DNA of 64,000 nucleotides from an uncultured Chthonomonadales bacterium (GCA_938005745.1 CALLMM010000002.1:165000-228999); one strand, 5' to 3'. Positions 39,116-48,848 are shown, counted from the stretch's first letter. Notes: a model not told the origin generated them from the sequence alone. Numbers and translations: made by a program.

Positions 39116-42100
39116 ATGCGTTACGCGATACTTGGGATCATCGGATTCTCTCTGCTGGCGGGGCTGCGCCCGGCGGAGGGACAGACACGCCCCCCTGCGC
39201 CGCCAAGAGCGCAGGAGCGTCCGCGCACGCAGAATCCGCCTCCGGCGCGCCCGCCCCGACCGCGTCTCATTGTTCCGGGCATCGGGGGCGCGCTCTCCGG
39301 CAGCCGCGCCGCCGCGCCCGAAGGTCCTGTGGTCGGTCCGCCGGGTCCGCGTCCGAACTTCCCCGCGCCCCCTCCCGGTCCCTTCCCGGCGCTGCCCGGA
39401 ACCGGGCAGGTCGCGCCGCCGGGCGTAGCGCGCCCCCTCAATCCCTTCCTCTTCGGCATGAACGTCGCCTGGGATGAGGCGGGCGGCTACGCCGGCTGGG
39501 ACCGCGACAACGGCGTTCGCGCCCGGCGGCTGGCTCAACTGCTCAAGGAGGCGGGCGTAACCAACGTGCGCGTCCGCCTGCGCTGGCAGGAGATCGAGCC
39601 GCAGCGCGGTCAGTACAACTGGCGCGCCACCGACCGCTTCCTGCGCTTTCTCGCCGATCAGGGACTGCGACCCGTCTGCCTGCTTGCCGACATTCCCGCC
39701 TGGGCGAACGAGGCGAACCCATCGCCCCAGCTCTACGCCGATGTGGGACGATTCTCCTTCGCGATCGTGAGCCGCTATCGCGGGCTGGCGCAGCACTGGG
39801 AGTTTCTGGACGCGCCCGAAGGAAAGCCGAATGCGCCGCGCCCCTTCACGCGGGAGCCGCGAGTCTATCTGCAGATGCTGCGTTCCTTCGCCGAGAACGC
39901 CCGCCGCGCCAATCCCGCCGTCCGCATCGCCATCGGACGCCTGAAACCGGAGCAGGCTCCCTTCCTCGCCGCGCTCTACGCCGCCGGAGCCAGTCCCTAC
40001 TTCGACGCCGTCGCCCTGCATCCCGGCAGCGGTCCCGGCGGACTCGATTTCGACTGGATTGACCGCTGCCGCAGTCTGATGCTCAACAACAACGACGCGG
40101 CGAAGACCGTCTGGATCACCGAATGGGGCTGGACGATCCCCCCGGATCAGCCCGACTCCCTCAGTGAGGCGCAGCATGCCCGCCTGATCCGCAATACGCT
40201 GATCTCCATGCAGGCGCGCCCCTATATCACGCAGTCGAGCTACCAGATCTTCAATACGACCGCCGCCCTGGATCGCAGCCTGCGTCTGTTCAGTCTCCTC
40301 TCCTCCACGCTGATCCCGCGCGCAGGCTACGCCGCCTTTCGAGAGGTCGCCCTCGGTCAGCCGATGCCGACCGCCACGCCGGGTTTCCGCCGGGTTCCTC
40401 TGATCAGCGGGTTTCCAATCGGAGAGGAGTCGGGCGGGAGCGGCTCCGGCTACCGTGTGCGGGGCATCCCGGCGAACGTGACGGTCGAAGCCAATCGCCC
40501 CGGCGAGCCGCTGCCCCCGCTCTGGGAGGGGTATGTTCTGGGCGGCGATCCGGGCATTCTGTCCGGCTTTGAGGGAGCCGTCCCGCGCCTGCAGGCGGTT
40601 GGCGCGAAACTGGTGCGGATGGACCCCTTCCCCAATCCCGGCATGGTCGCCGCCTCCGGGGGCGCGGCTCCGGCATCGGCGCAGCCCGCCGACTTCGACG
40701 CCTCCCGTATAGATTTCCGCTACGCCGATGCCCTCGTTGATCTGCTGGCGCGGGCGGGCGCGAAACCGATGTTCAACTTCGCCACCATGCCGACCGCGCT
40801 CTCCTCCCCGACCGGCAACCCTCGCCTTCCGCGCAGTCCGCAGGAGTGGGCGGGATTCGTCGGGGCGGTAGTCCGACGCTACAACCTCGAGCAGAAGCGC
40901 GGCATCGTCTACTGGGAACTCTCCCACCAGCCCAACACGGGTGACTTTACGCTTGCGGAGTGGCTGCGCTTCTATGAGACGTTCGCCCGCGCCGTGACTG
41001 CCGCCGATCCGAACGCAAAGGTGGGCGGTCCGGCTGCCGCCGCCTTCGGGGAGGAGTGGTTGAGCGGACTGGCGGACTACTGCGCGAAGAACAGCGTGCC
41101 GCTTCACTTCCTGAGCTGGCAGGCGTACAACCAGTCCCCGGCGGAGTACGCCCGTCAGGCGGAGACGGCGCGCGGCATCCTGCGCCGCCATCCCTCGCTG
41201 GGCAACGTCGAGTTGATCCTCGGAGAGTGGAACGCCAGCGCCGCCGCCTCGCCCGACAACGACGGTCTGTTTGCCGCGTCTCATGCGCTGTCGGTGGTGG
41301 AGCAGCTTGCGAAGGCTGCGCCGGTGCGGTCGCTGTTCTATGCGGTGAAAGACGGTCCCAATTTCCGCGATCCGGGCGTTCGGTTCTGGGGGCGCTGGGG
41401 AATGCTGACCTATGACAACCGCCCGAAAGCGGTCTACAACGCCTTCGTCATCCTCAGGCGCATGGAGGGGCTGCGCCTGCCCGCTGTCAGTGATGACAGC
41501 CTGATTCGCGTCATGGCGACGCGCGGTCCCAACAGCGTGCGCGTGCTGCTCTGGAGCTACCCGACCGACCCGAACCGCAGCCAGCTCGCCGATACGCAGG
41601 TGCGTCTGCAGGTGAGAAGCCTGCCCTGGACGACCGGAACGCGCGGCGCGCAGTGGCTGATAGACACGCTGCGCTCCAACCCGCTGGACAACCCGGCAAG
41701 CGAGAACCTGGCGCAGATCGCCTCGTTCCAGAGCGCGCCGGGCGATCTGGAGATACCGATCATCCTTTCGCCCTACGGCGCGACGCTGATCGAGCTGACC
41801 CCGGCGCGCTCCCTGCCGGTTGAGGTCGCCGTCGAGACGCCGCGATATCTGGTCTACAGCGGGGCGTCGTTCCCGCTGATCTCTACCGTTCGCAACCTGT
41901 CCGCACAGCCGCAGACCGTCGCCTTCACGCTGACCGGCAGCGACCCGGCGGTGCTGAATCCCGCCGGAATCCGCACGCGGCTGACGCTTCGCCCCAACGA
42001 GGTGCGCCAGGTTCGCTACAATATCCCGGCAACGCTCAACCGCGCCGACACGCAGCAGTTTTTCCAGGTGGCGGCGGGAGAGGCGACCGCCAGCCTTGCG

Positions 42101-43045
42101 GTTCGCTTCGCGCTGCCGATCCATGCCCGGCTGGAGACAGTGCGGGCGGACATCCTGCCGCCGGGCGGAACGCTTGCGAACCTGCCGGCGACCGTTCCCG
42201 TCCGCGCCGTAGTGGAGAACCGCTCCGATGCGCCGATCAGGGTCGGGCTGGTCGCGGGACGCACTACCCGCACGCTCAGCCTGCCCGCCGGACAGCAGGA
42301 AGTCGCCGTCGTTCCAGTTCCCGTCCCCGAAGCCGTTCCCGGTAACTACTCCGTCCCGATCCGGGTGATGCTGGAGGAGCAGAGCGTCCTGACCCTCAAC
42401 GCGCAGGTGAGCGTCCCGGCGATCTGCCGCTTCGCGGCGCGAACGCCGCGCATCAACGGCGATCTCTCCGAGTGGACGGACGCCGTTCCCATCGCGCTCG
42501 ATCGGATGGAGATGTTCCGGGGCAGACGATGGAACGGCATGAGCGATCTCTCCGCGCAGGCGTTCGCGATGTGGGACGCGCAGAACCTCTATCTCGCCCT
42601 GAGCGTCTCCGACGACACCCATTTTCAGCCCTTCTCCCTCAACGACATCGCGCGGGGCGACTCCGTGCAGTTCGCCCTGGACACGCGCCGGTCCGCCCGC
42701 TCCCCCGCCGGAGGCTATGATGAGAACGTCTATGAGTTCATCATGGCGAACGGGACGACGCTGCCCTCCGTCCTCTACCGGATCACCGGAGGAAGGGGTC
42801 GCGCGCCTGAACTGGTTCGCGCGGCGCAGGTCGCGACTCAGCGCGTCGGCAGCCGCACGCTCTACGAGGTCGCGATCCCCTGGACGGAGCTGTCGCCCAT
42901 GCGTCCGGCGGAGGGCGCGCTGGCGGGAATCGCGATACGGATCAACGACAGCGACGGCGAGGCGGTCGGTCAGATGGAGTGGGGCGCCGGTCTGAGTCCG
43001 TCCCGGCAGCCCGGTCAGTTCATCGGTCTGCGGCTGGTGAAGTAG
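39116..43045 (+). CDS. Large secreted protein: Pro-rich linker, two GH39-like/GH-A clan TIM-barrel domains, C-terminal CBM9-like domain
   Basis: Signal MRYAILGIIGFSLLAGLRPAEGQ; domain 1 FGMNVAWDEAGG...VWITEWGW; domain 2 RIDFRYADALVDLLARAGAKPMFNF...LILGEWNAS; C-term PRINGDLSEWTDAVPIALDR...AMWDAQNLYLALSVSDDTHFQPF CBM9-like. Confidence 0.82.
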   Translation: MRYAILGIIGFSLLAGLRPAEGQTRPPAPPRAQERPRTQNPPPARPPRPRLIVPGIGGALSGSRAAAPEGPVVGPPGPRPNFPAPPPGPFPALPGTGQVAPPGVARPLNPFLFGMNVAWDEAGGYAGWDRDNGVRARRLAQLLKEAGVTNVRVRLRWQEIEPQRGQYNWRATDRFLRFLADQGLRPVCLLADIPAWANEANPSPQLYADVGRFSFAIVSRYRGLAQHWEFLDAPEGKPNAPRPFTREPRVYLQMLRSFAENARRANPAVRIAIGRLKPEQAPFLAALYAAGASPYFDAVALHPGSGPGGLDFDWIDRCRSLMLNNNDAAKTVWITEWGWTIPPDQPDSLSEAQHARLIRNTLISMQARPYITQSSYQIFNTTAALDRSLRLFSLLSSTLIPRAGYAAFREVALGQPMPTATPGFRRVPLISGFPIGEESGGSGSGYRVRGIPANVTVEANRPGEPLPPLWEGYVLGGDPGILSGFEGAVPRLQAVGAKLVRMDPFPNPGMVAASGGAAPASAQPADFDASRIDFRYADALVDLLARAGAKPMFNFATMPTALSSPTGNPRLPRSPQEWAGFVGAVVRRYNLEQKRGIVYWELSHQPNTGDFTLAEWLRFYETFARAVTAADPNAKVGGPAAAAFGEEWLSGLADYCAKNSVPLHFLSWQAYNQSPAEYARQAETARGILRRHPSLGNVELILGEWNASAAASPDNDGLFAASHALSVVEQLAKAAPVRSLFYAVKDGPNFRDPGVRFWGRWGMLTYDNRPKAVYNAFVILRRMEGLRLPAVSDDSLIRVMATRGPNSVRVLLWSYPTDPNRSQLADTQVRLQVRSLPWTTGTRGAQWLIDTLRSNPLDNPASENLAQIASFQSAPGDLEIPIILSPYGATLIELTPARSLPVEVAVETPRYLVYSGASFPLISTVRNLSAQPQTVAFTLTGSDPAVLNPAGIRTRLTLRPNEVRQVRYNIPATLNRADTQQFFQVAAGEATASLAVRFALPIHARLETVRADILPPGGTLANLPATVPVRAVVENRSDAPIRVGLVAGRTTRTLSLPAGQQEVAVVPVPVPEAVPGNYSVPIRVMLEEQSVLTLNAQVSVPAICRFAARTPRINGDLSEWTDAVPIALDRMEMFRGRRWNGMSDLSAQAFAMWDAQNLYLALSVSDDTHFQPFSLNDIARGDSVQFALDTRRSARSPAGGYDENVYEFIMANGTTLPSVLYRITGGRGRAPELVRAAQVATQRVGSRTLYEVAIPWTELSPMRPAEGALAGIAIRINDSDGEAVGQMEWGAGLSPSRQPGQFIGLRLVK

Positions 43046-43065
43046 ACGGAAGGAGCGAACCTGCC

Positions 43066-43749
43066 TTGTTCCCCGATGGAGCGAAGATTGCGGTCGTCAG
43101 CAGCTGGGACGGCGGAACCCTCGCCGACCTGGAGATGGCGGAGGTGCTGGATATCTACGGGTGGAAGGGAACCTTCTTTCTCTCTCCGGAGCAGTTCGGA
43201 CAGGAGGGCTGTCTGAGCGCGGATCAGGCGCGCGCGCTGCGGGAGCGCGGGCATGAGATCGGCGCGCGTTGTCTGGCGCCGGCGGATCCGCAGACGCTGA
43301 CGGCGGAGGAGTGGGCGCGTCAGGTCGCCGGGAGTCGGGAGCGGCTGGAGCAGATCCTAGCGGCTCCGGTCGTCTCCTTCGCCTATCCATCCCCCTTCGA
43401 CCTCGACCGGCTCTGGCTGACGGAGGCGGTTCGCGCCGCCGGATACCTCAGCGCGCGGACGACGACTCCCGCCGATCTGCTGGCAAGCCGCATTGAGGAC
43501 TGGATGCGCCTTCCGGTTACCGCGCACGCCCTGCAGGATCATATGCAGCTGCGCGAACGATGGGACGCCATAGAGAGTTCCGGAGAGGGCATCTTCTATC
43601 TCTGGGGACGCCCGGACGAGATTCTGGACGACACCGACCTGCGCGCCGATCTGGAGTGCAACCTCTCCTGGTTCTGCGGACGGCTCGATGTCTGGTACTG
43701 CACGCAGGGGGAACTCGCCGCCCATCTCCTGAGGCGCACTGCGGAATAG
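43066..43749 (+). CDS. Polysaccharide deacetylase (NodB)-like protein with degenerate metal site (TTG start)
   Basis: AKIAVVSSWDGGTLADLEMAEVLDIYGWKGTFFLSPEQFG...ALRERGHEIGARCLAPADPQTLT...VVSFAYPSPFDLDRLWLTEAVRAAGYLSART. Confidence 0.75.
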   Translation: MFPDGAKIAVVSSWDGGTLADLEMAEVLDIYGWKGTFFLSPEQFGQEGCLSADQARALRERGHEIGARCLAPADPQTLTAEEWARQVAGSRERLEQILAAPVVSFAYPSPFDLDRLWLTEAVRAAGYLSARTTTPADLLASRIEDWMRLPVTAHALQDHMQLRERWDAIESSGEGIFYLWGRPDEILDDTDLRADLECNLSWFCGRLDVWYCTQGELAAHLLRRTAE

Positions 43750-43765
43750 CAGGAGGAGGACGGGT

Positions 43766-44758
43766 GTGAACGACGCTCTGATCGCCGCCTGTCTGCAGGG
43801 AGACCTGCCGGGGGTGCGCGAATCCCTGGACGGAGGCGCAGAGACCGAGACCTCGCTGGAGAACGGCATCACGCCCCTGATGATCGCCTCGGCAAACGGA
43901 TATCGGGAGATCGCGGAGCTTCTGCTGGAGCGCGGCGCCGATATCCATGCGATGGCGGAGGGTCCGATCAATGCGCTGTCTCTGGCGGTGATGGGCGATT
44001 CCCTGCCGGTGGTGGAAGTTCTGATTGCACGCGGGGCGCAGGTGAACGCGGCTCTGGCGATGGAGATGCGCGCGTTGATGCTCGCCGCCAGCCGTGAACA
44101 GCCCGCCATCGTGCGCGCCCTGCTGGCGGCGCATGCCGAGACGGAGGCGCGGGATCACCGGGGCTGGACGGCGTTGATGTTTGCCGCGCAGGAGGGCAGC
44201 CCGGAATCGGCAAGGCTCCTGCTGGAGGCGGGCGCAGATGCGAACGCGCGCGACGTGGTCGGCTGTACGCCGCTGCACCATGCGGCGCGCACCGGACAGA
44301 TCGCGGTCGCGCGTCTGCTGCTGGATCACGGGGCGGAGGCGGACGCGCAGGCGGACTGGTTCACGCCGCTCATCGCCGCCGCCTCCGTCGGACAGAACGA
44401 GATGGTCGCGCTGCTGCTGGATCACGGGGCGGAGGTAGACCGGCTCGACCGCACGGACGGCTACTCCGCGCTGATGATGGCGGCGTATCACGGTCAGACC
44501 GAGACGATCCGCCTGCTGCTGTCGCGCGGAGCCGATGTCGATCTGACCACCGAATGGTTCGTCACCGCGCTTCAGATGGCGGAGCGCGCCGGACACAGAC
44601 GCGCCGCAGAGGTCTTACGGCAGGCGGGCGCGCGGGAGCCGAAAGAGCTGCCGCCGCTGGTGGTCCTGCCCTGGGGCGTGCAGGGAGATCCGATGCAGCG
44701 CGCCGCCTACGAGGCGATGCTCAGAAAGAGACAACAGGAAGACGCAGAACCATCCTGA
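43766..44758 (+). CDS. Ankyrin repeat protein (about 9 repeats)
   Basis: Serial ANK units, e.g. NGITPLMIASANGYREIAELLLERGADIHA, GCTPLHHAARTGQIAVARLLLDHGAEADA; GTG start; no signal peptide. Confidence 0.92.
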   Translation: MNDALIAACLQGDLPGVRESLDGGAETETSLENGITPLMIASANGYREIAELLLERGADIHAMAEGPINALSLAVMGDSLPVVEVLIARGAQVNAALAMEMRALMLAASREQPAIVRALLAAHAETEARDHRGWTALMFAAQEGSPESARLLLEAGADANARDVVGCTPLHHAARTGQIAVARLLLDHGAEADAQADWFTPLIAAASVGQNEMVALLLDHGAEVDRLDRTDGYSALMMAAYHGQTETIRLLLSRGADVDLTTEWFVTALQMAERAGHRRAAEVLRQAGAREPKELPPLVVLPWGVQGDPMQRAAYEAMLRKRQQEDAEPS

Positions 44759-44784
44759 ACATACCTCACTCACAGGAGAATCAG

Positions 44785-45777
44785 ATGCCGGGAGAAGGAA
44801 AAGTACGGGTCGGATTTATCGGAAGCGGCGGCAACGCCCGTCACCATATGGGCAACGTGCTGAAACTGAGCGAGTTTGAGATCGTGGCGCTCAACGACCC
44901 CAACAGCGCCATGATCGCGCAGGCGAAGCGCGACTATCCGGCGCTGGAGAGCGTGCCCGCGTTTGCTGACTATCGCGATATGCTCGGCAGCGTCGAGATG
45001 GACGCGGTGGAGATCAGCACGCCGCACACACTGCACTACCAGCAGGTGATGGACTCGTTGGACAGGGGGCTGCATGTTCTGTGCGAGAAGCCGCTGGTCT
45101 GCTCGGTGGCGCACGCCCGTGAGGTGATCGCCAAACGCGACGCGACCGGCAAGGTCTGCATGGTCTCCTACCAGCGGCACTTCCAGCCGGAGTTTCGCTA
45201 CATCCGCGAGAAGATCGCCTCCGGGGAGTTCGGTGCGGTTACCTTCGTCAGCGCGCTGCAGTGCCAGGGATGGAAGCGCGGAACGGCGGGAAGCTGGCGG
45301 CAGGACCCCGCGCTCTCCGGCGGCGGACAGTTGAACGACTCGGGCAGCCACCTGCTGGATATCATCCTGTGGATCACCGGGCTGCATGTCTCGAAGGTCT
45401 CCGCCTTCATTGATAACTGCGGCACGCCGGTAGACATCAACTCCGCGCTCTCGATCACCTTCAAAAACGGGGCGCAGGGCAACGTCTCGGTGGTCGGCGA
45501 CTCGGCGGCGGGCTGGCACGAGGATGTTACGATCTGGTGCGAGCGCGGCGTCTTCTTCATGCGTAACGGCAAGCTGCAGGTCTGCGATCAACGCGGCAAT
45601 CGCTACACCTTCGACAGCATGCCCGGCGGCTCCACGCCGGACCGCAACTTCCTGGACGCCATTCAGGGGCGCGACACGGTGCAGTCGCCCTTTGAGTGCG
45701 GACTGCGCGTCATCGAGCTGACCGAATCGGCGTGGAAGTCGGCGGCGCAGGGCGGCGCGGTCGTCGAGGTGGCGTAG
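44785..45777 (+). CDS. Gfo/Idh/MocA family oxidoreductase
   Basis: KVRVGFIGSGGNARHHMGNVLK, VEISTPHTLHYQQVMDSLDRGLHVLCEKPL, QLNDSGSHLLDIILWITG. Track start 44554 is over-extended. Confidence 0.93.
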   Translation: MPGEGKVRVGFIGSGGNARHHMGNVLKLSEFEIVALNDPNSAMIAQAKRDYPALESVPAFADYRDMLGSVEMDAVEISTPHTLHYQQVMDSLDRGLHVLCEKPLVCSVAHAREVIAKRDATGKVCMVSYQRHFQPEFRYIREKIASGEFGAVTFVSALQCQGWKRGTAGSWRQDPALSGGGQLNDSGSHLLDIILWITGLHVSKVSAFIDNCGTPVDINSALSITFKNGAQGNVSVVGDSAAGWHEDVTIWCERGVFFMRNGKLQVCDQRGNRYTFDSMPGGSTPDRNFLDAIQGRDTVQSPFECGLRVIELTESAWKSAAQGGAVVEVA

Positions 45778-45796
45778 CGGAGAGAGGCGATACCGG

Positions 45797-46144
45797 ATGC
45801 AGAGACCGCGCACGCCCGAAGAGCAGCGTCTGCGCGCCGTAGGAGGCGGATGTTTTCTGTCCTTCTACGGCGTGCTGGCGTGGTGCGTCCTGCCCCTGCT
45901 GCTCATCTCTCACTTTGAGTACGCGCTGAAAGACGAGGCGCCGATCACCCTGCGGATGGCGGCGCTCTTCTACGGCATCCCGATGGGCGCGATCGCCGGC
46001 GCGATCGCGGGGGGCGTCGTCTATCAGTGGCCCGGTCGCGCAACGGTCTGGCGTTTTCTGCTGGCGATGCTCGCGCTGCTGATCGTGCCGACGGTGGCGA
46101 CGCTCCTGTTCGGACGGCTCGAGTCCCTCAAACCGCCCTTCTGA
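45797..46144 (+). CDS. Small hypothetical membrane protein (about 3 TM)
   Basis: Hydrophobic segments GGCFLSFYGVLAWCVLPLLLIS, ALFYGIPMGAIAGAIAGGVVY, FLLAMLALLIVPTVATLLFG. Confidence 0.6.
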   Translation: MQRPRTPEEQRLRAVGGGCFLSFYGVLAWCVLPLLLISHFEYALKDEAPITLRMAALFYGIPMGAIAGAIAGGVVYQWPGRATVWRFLLAMLALLIVPTVATLLFGRLESLKPPF

Positions 46145-46234
46145 CCGGCAAGGCGATACTTCCCGCACACGCCGACGCCAATCGCCCCGGACCGCCCGAC
46201 ATACCGGGGCGAACGCTCTCTCAAGGAGACTGCC

Positions 46235-47212
46235 ATGATCGAGATTGCTGAGATGCTGTCGCTGGAGCCGAAGCCCCTGTGGAAGCTGGTTCAACAGGCG
46301 GGGGTGAATCACGCCGTCGTCGGGCTGCCCTACGGCGACTGCGGGGACGAACAGCCCTGGGACTATGCGCCGATGCGCCGGATGAAAGAGCGTTTCAACG
46401 AGGCGGGCTTCGAGGTCGCGGTCATCGAGAGCAGTCCGCCGATGCAGAAGATCCGTCTGGGGCTGCCGGGGCGGGAGGAGGAGATCGAGTACTTCCAGAC
46501 CATGCTGCAGAACATGGGCGCGCTGAATATCCCCGTGGTCTGCTACAACTTCATGGCGGTGATCGGCTGGTCGCGCACCCATAACGCGCTGCCGGGACGC
46601 GCCGGCGCGCTGGTAACCGGCTACGATCATCCGACGATGGAGGCGCAGGGGCTGACCGAGTACGGAGAGGTCCCGGAAGAGCGGCTGTGGGAGAGTCTCG
46701 CCTACTTCCTGGAGCGCGTGCTTCCTGTGGCGGAGGAGGCGGGCGTCCGGCTGGCGATGCATCCCGACGATCCCCCGCTGTCGCCCATTCGCGGCATAGG
46801 ACGCATCATGCGCTCGGTGGAAAACTTCCAGCGGCTTCTGGACATGGCTCCCAGTCCCGCCAACGGCATCACGCTCTGTCAGGGTAACTTCGCGCTGATG
46901 ACCGACGACATGCCCGCCGTGATCCGTCTCTTCGGGCGGCAGGGCAAGATATTCTTCGTGCATATGCGCGATGTGCGCGGCACGCCCGAACACTTCGAGG
47001 AGTGCTTTCACGACGAGGGACCGACCGATCTGCTCGCCTGCTTCCGCGCCTATCAGGAGGTCGGTTTCGAGGGCGTACTGCGCCCCGACCATGTCCCGAC
47101 GCTGGAGGGCGATTCCAACGACACCCCCGGCTACTCCAGCATCGGACGCCTGCTTGCCATCGGCTACCTGAAGGGACTGCGCGAAGCCGTCTACGGACGT
47201 CAGGCGTCATGA
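46235..47212 (+). CDS. uxuA: Mannonate dehydratase-like / sugar-acid dehydratase
   Basis: VAEEAGVRLAMHPDDPPLSPIRGIGRIMRSVENFQRLLD, GITLCQGNFALM, IFFVHMRDVRGT, LRPDHVPTLEGDSNDTPGYSSIGRLLAIGYLKGL. Confidence 0.85.
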   Translation: MIEIAEMLSLEPKPLWKLVQQAGVNHAVVGLPYGDCGDEQPWDYAPMRRMKERFNEAGFEVAVIESSPPMQKIRLGLPGREEEIEYFQTMLQNMGALNIPVVCYNFMAVIGWSRTHNALPGRAGALVTGYDHPTMEAQGLTEYGEVPEERLWESLAYFLERVLPVAEEAGVRLAMHPDDPPLSPIRGIGRIMRSVENFQRLLDMAPSPANGITLCQGNFALMTDDMPAVIRLFGRQGKIFFVHMRDVRGTPEHFEECFHDEGPTDLLACFRAYQEVGFEGVLRPDHVPTLEGDSNDTPGYSSIGRLLAIGYLKGLREAVYGRQAS

Positions 47213-48024
47213 AGCCCCTTTTAACCGACCTGACCGAATCGCAGCTGAACGACGCCATCGAGTGCAACGTCCGCGACTATCTGCAGACAACCTTGCGCGC
47301 CTTCCCCTCGGGGCAGACGCAGGAGGAGCGGGGATCGCTGCGCTTCCTCACGGGGCTGCCCCATCCGCTCTTCAACGGTCTGTTCAGCGCGGAACTCGCG
47401 CCGGAGAGCGCGGAGGCGCAGATCAGGGCGGTTCAGGAGGAGTTCCGCCGGCGCGGTCTGCCGATGGTCTGGTGGGTCGTCGGGACGACCCGACCGGGCG
47501 ACCTGGGGGCGCGGCTGCAGGCGCACGGATTCCTGAAAAGCTGCGCTCCCAATATGGTTCTGGACCTCTCCGCGGCGGAAGAGACGCCGGAGACCGACGG
47601 TGCGCTGCGCGTCTGCGCCGTCGCCTCCGCGCAGACCTACCGCAACGGCTGGTCGGCGGTGATGGCGGCGGCGTTTCAACTGCCGCCGTTTGTGGAGAAG
47701 GCGGCGGCGGAATCGGGCGAGAGGCTGGACCTCTCCCCGCAGAGCGATATGCGCTGCTTTCTGGGCAGTTATGAGGGGCGGGCAGCCGCCTGCGCCTGCC
47801 TGTTCCTGTCGGCGGGGGTGGCGGGTATCTACAGCGTGGGAACGCTTCCGGAGTTTCGCGGGCGCGGGTTTGGCGCAGCGGTTACCCGCGCCGCCCTCGC
47901 GGAGGCGCGCCGGCGCGGGTATCGGTTCTGCACGCTGCAGTCCTCCCAGAAGGGCTACTCCCTCTACCGCCGCCTGGGTTTTCGCGACTGCGGGCAGATG
48001 TGCCGTTATACCTGGCATCCCTGA
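47209..48024 (+). CDS. GNAT family N-acetyltransferase
   Basis: GIYSVGTLPEFRGRGFGAAVTRAALAEARRRGYRFCTLQSSQKGYSLYRRLGFRDCGQMCRY; ATGA overlap with preceding CDS. Confidence 0.88.
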   Translation: MKPLLTDLTESQLNDAIECNVRDYLQTTLRAFPSGQTQEERGSLRFLTGLPHPLFNGLFSAELAPESAEAQIRAVQEEFRRRGLPMVWWVVGTTRPGDLGARLQAHGFLKSCAPNMVLDLSAAEETPETDGALRVCAVASAQTYRNGWSAVMAAAFQLPPFVEKAAAESGERLDLSPQSDMRCFLGSYEGRAAACACLFLSAGVAGIYSVGTLPEFRGRGFGAAVTRAALAEARRRGYRFCTLQSSQKGYSLYRRLGFRDCGQMCRYTWHP

Positions 48025-48042
48025 CCCGCGCCTCCGGCAGCG

Positions 48043-48777
48043 TTACGGCTCGGTCGCGGCGGCGTTCAGTTTCGCCAGCTCTCGCTGCGCGCGTTCGGCA
48101 TGACGCGATCCCGGCATCTCGCGCACGATCGTCTCGAAAGCGCGCCTTGCCCGATCCCTGTCTCCCAGCCGCGCATAGGCTATCCCGAGTTCCCCGTAGA
48201 TCTCGCCGCGCACATGGGGAGAGACCTTCGGCATCCGCTCAGGACCGATGAAGCGTATCGCCTTCTCCAGGTCTGCCGCAACCGTCTCCCAGAGCGCGCG
48301 CGGCATCTCATTCTCCGGCAGAAACTGCCCGAACAGGAAATAGGTTACGGCGCGCATCACGTAGATATTATGGTTATCGGGGTCTAGCGACACCGCACGG
48401 TCGCAGGTCTCGCGGGAGAGCTGGAGCAGACGACGCGCCTCCTCTCTGTTCCCGCGCAGCCACGCCAGCCCGGAGCGAATCATATAGCCGTTCCCCAGCC
48501 ACACCACCGCGCGCGCATCGTTCGGGTTCCGCTTCACCATCTCCTGGATCTCGGACATCGCCCGTTCAAAACGCGCGATGTCCCCCCGGTAGACCGCAAA
48601 GAACTCGCGCCGATAGCGCGTGATAAAGGGGTCCTCCTCGTAGGTGCCCGGAACCGCCTGCCGGTTATCCTCCGGGCGGGGCCAGACAAACTGCGCCTGC
48701 GACGGCAGCGCGGACACCGTCAGCAGCAGCCAGAGCAGACACCCGCCGATCATCTTTCTCATCTTCGCCTCCTTCAA
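48043..48777 (-). CDS. Secreted TPR-repeat protein downstream of secretin array
   Basis: Signal peptide MRKMIGGCLLWLLLTVSALPSQAQF and TPRs (LGIAYARLGDRDRARRAFETIVREMPGS). Confidence 0.8.
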   Translation of the reverse strand: MKEAKMRKMIGGCLLWLLLTVSALPSQAQFVWPRPEDNRQAVPGTYEEDPFITRYRREFFAVYRGDIARFERAMSEIQEMVKRNPNDARAVVWLGNGYMIRSGLAWLRGNREEARRLLQLSRETCDRAVSLDPDNHNIYVMRAVTYFLFGQFLPENEMPRALWETVAADLEKAIRFIGPERMPKVSPHVRGEIYGELGIAYARLGDRDRARRAFETIVREMPGSRHAERAQRELAKLNAAATEP

Positions 48778-48848
48778 TGCCAGCGGACTCTACGCGCTGG
48801 CAGCCGGCAGCGTTCCGGCAGGGAGGCTCTGCGCCGCGGCGGAGCGGT

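Noticed and set aside
39086-42622. 1178-aa ORF on the minus strand opposite the GH39-like gene
   Set aside because: Shadow ORF typical of high-GC DNA; Arg/Gln/Gly-rich without domain features, while the plus-strand ORF has signal peptide and recognisable domains.
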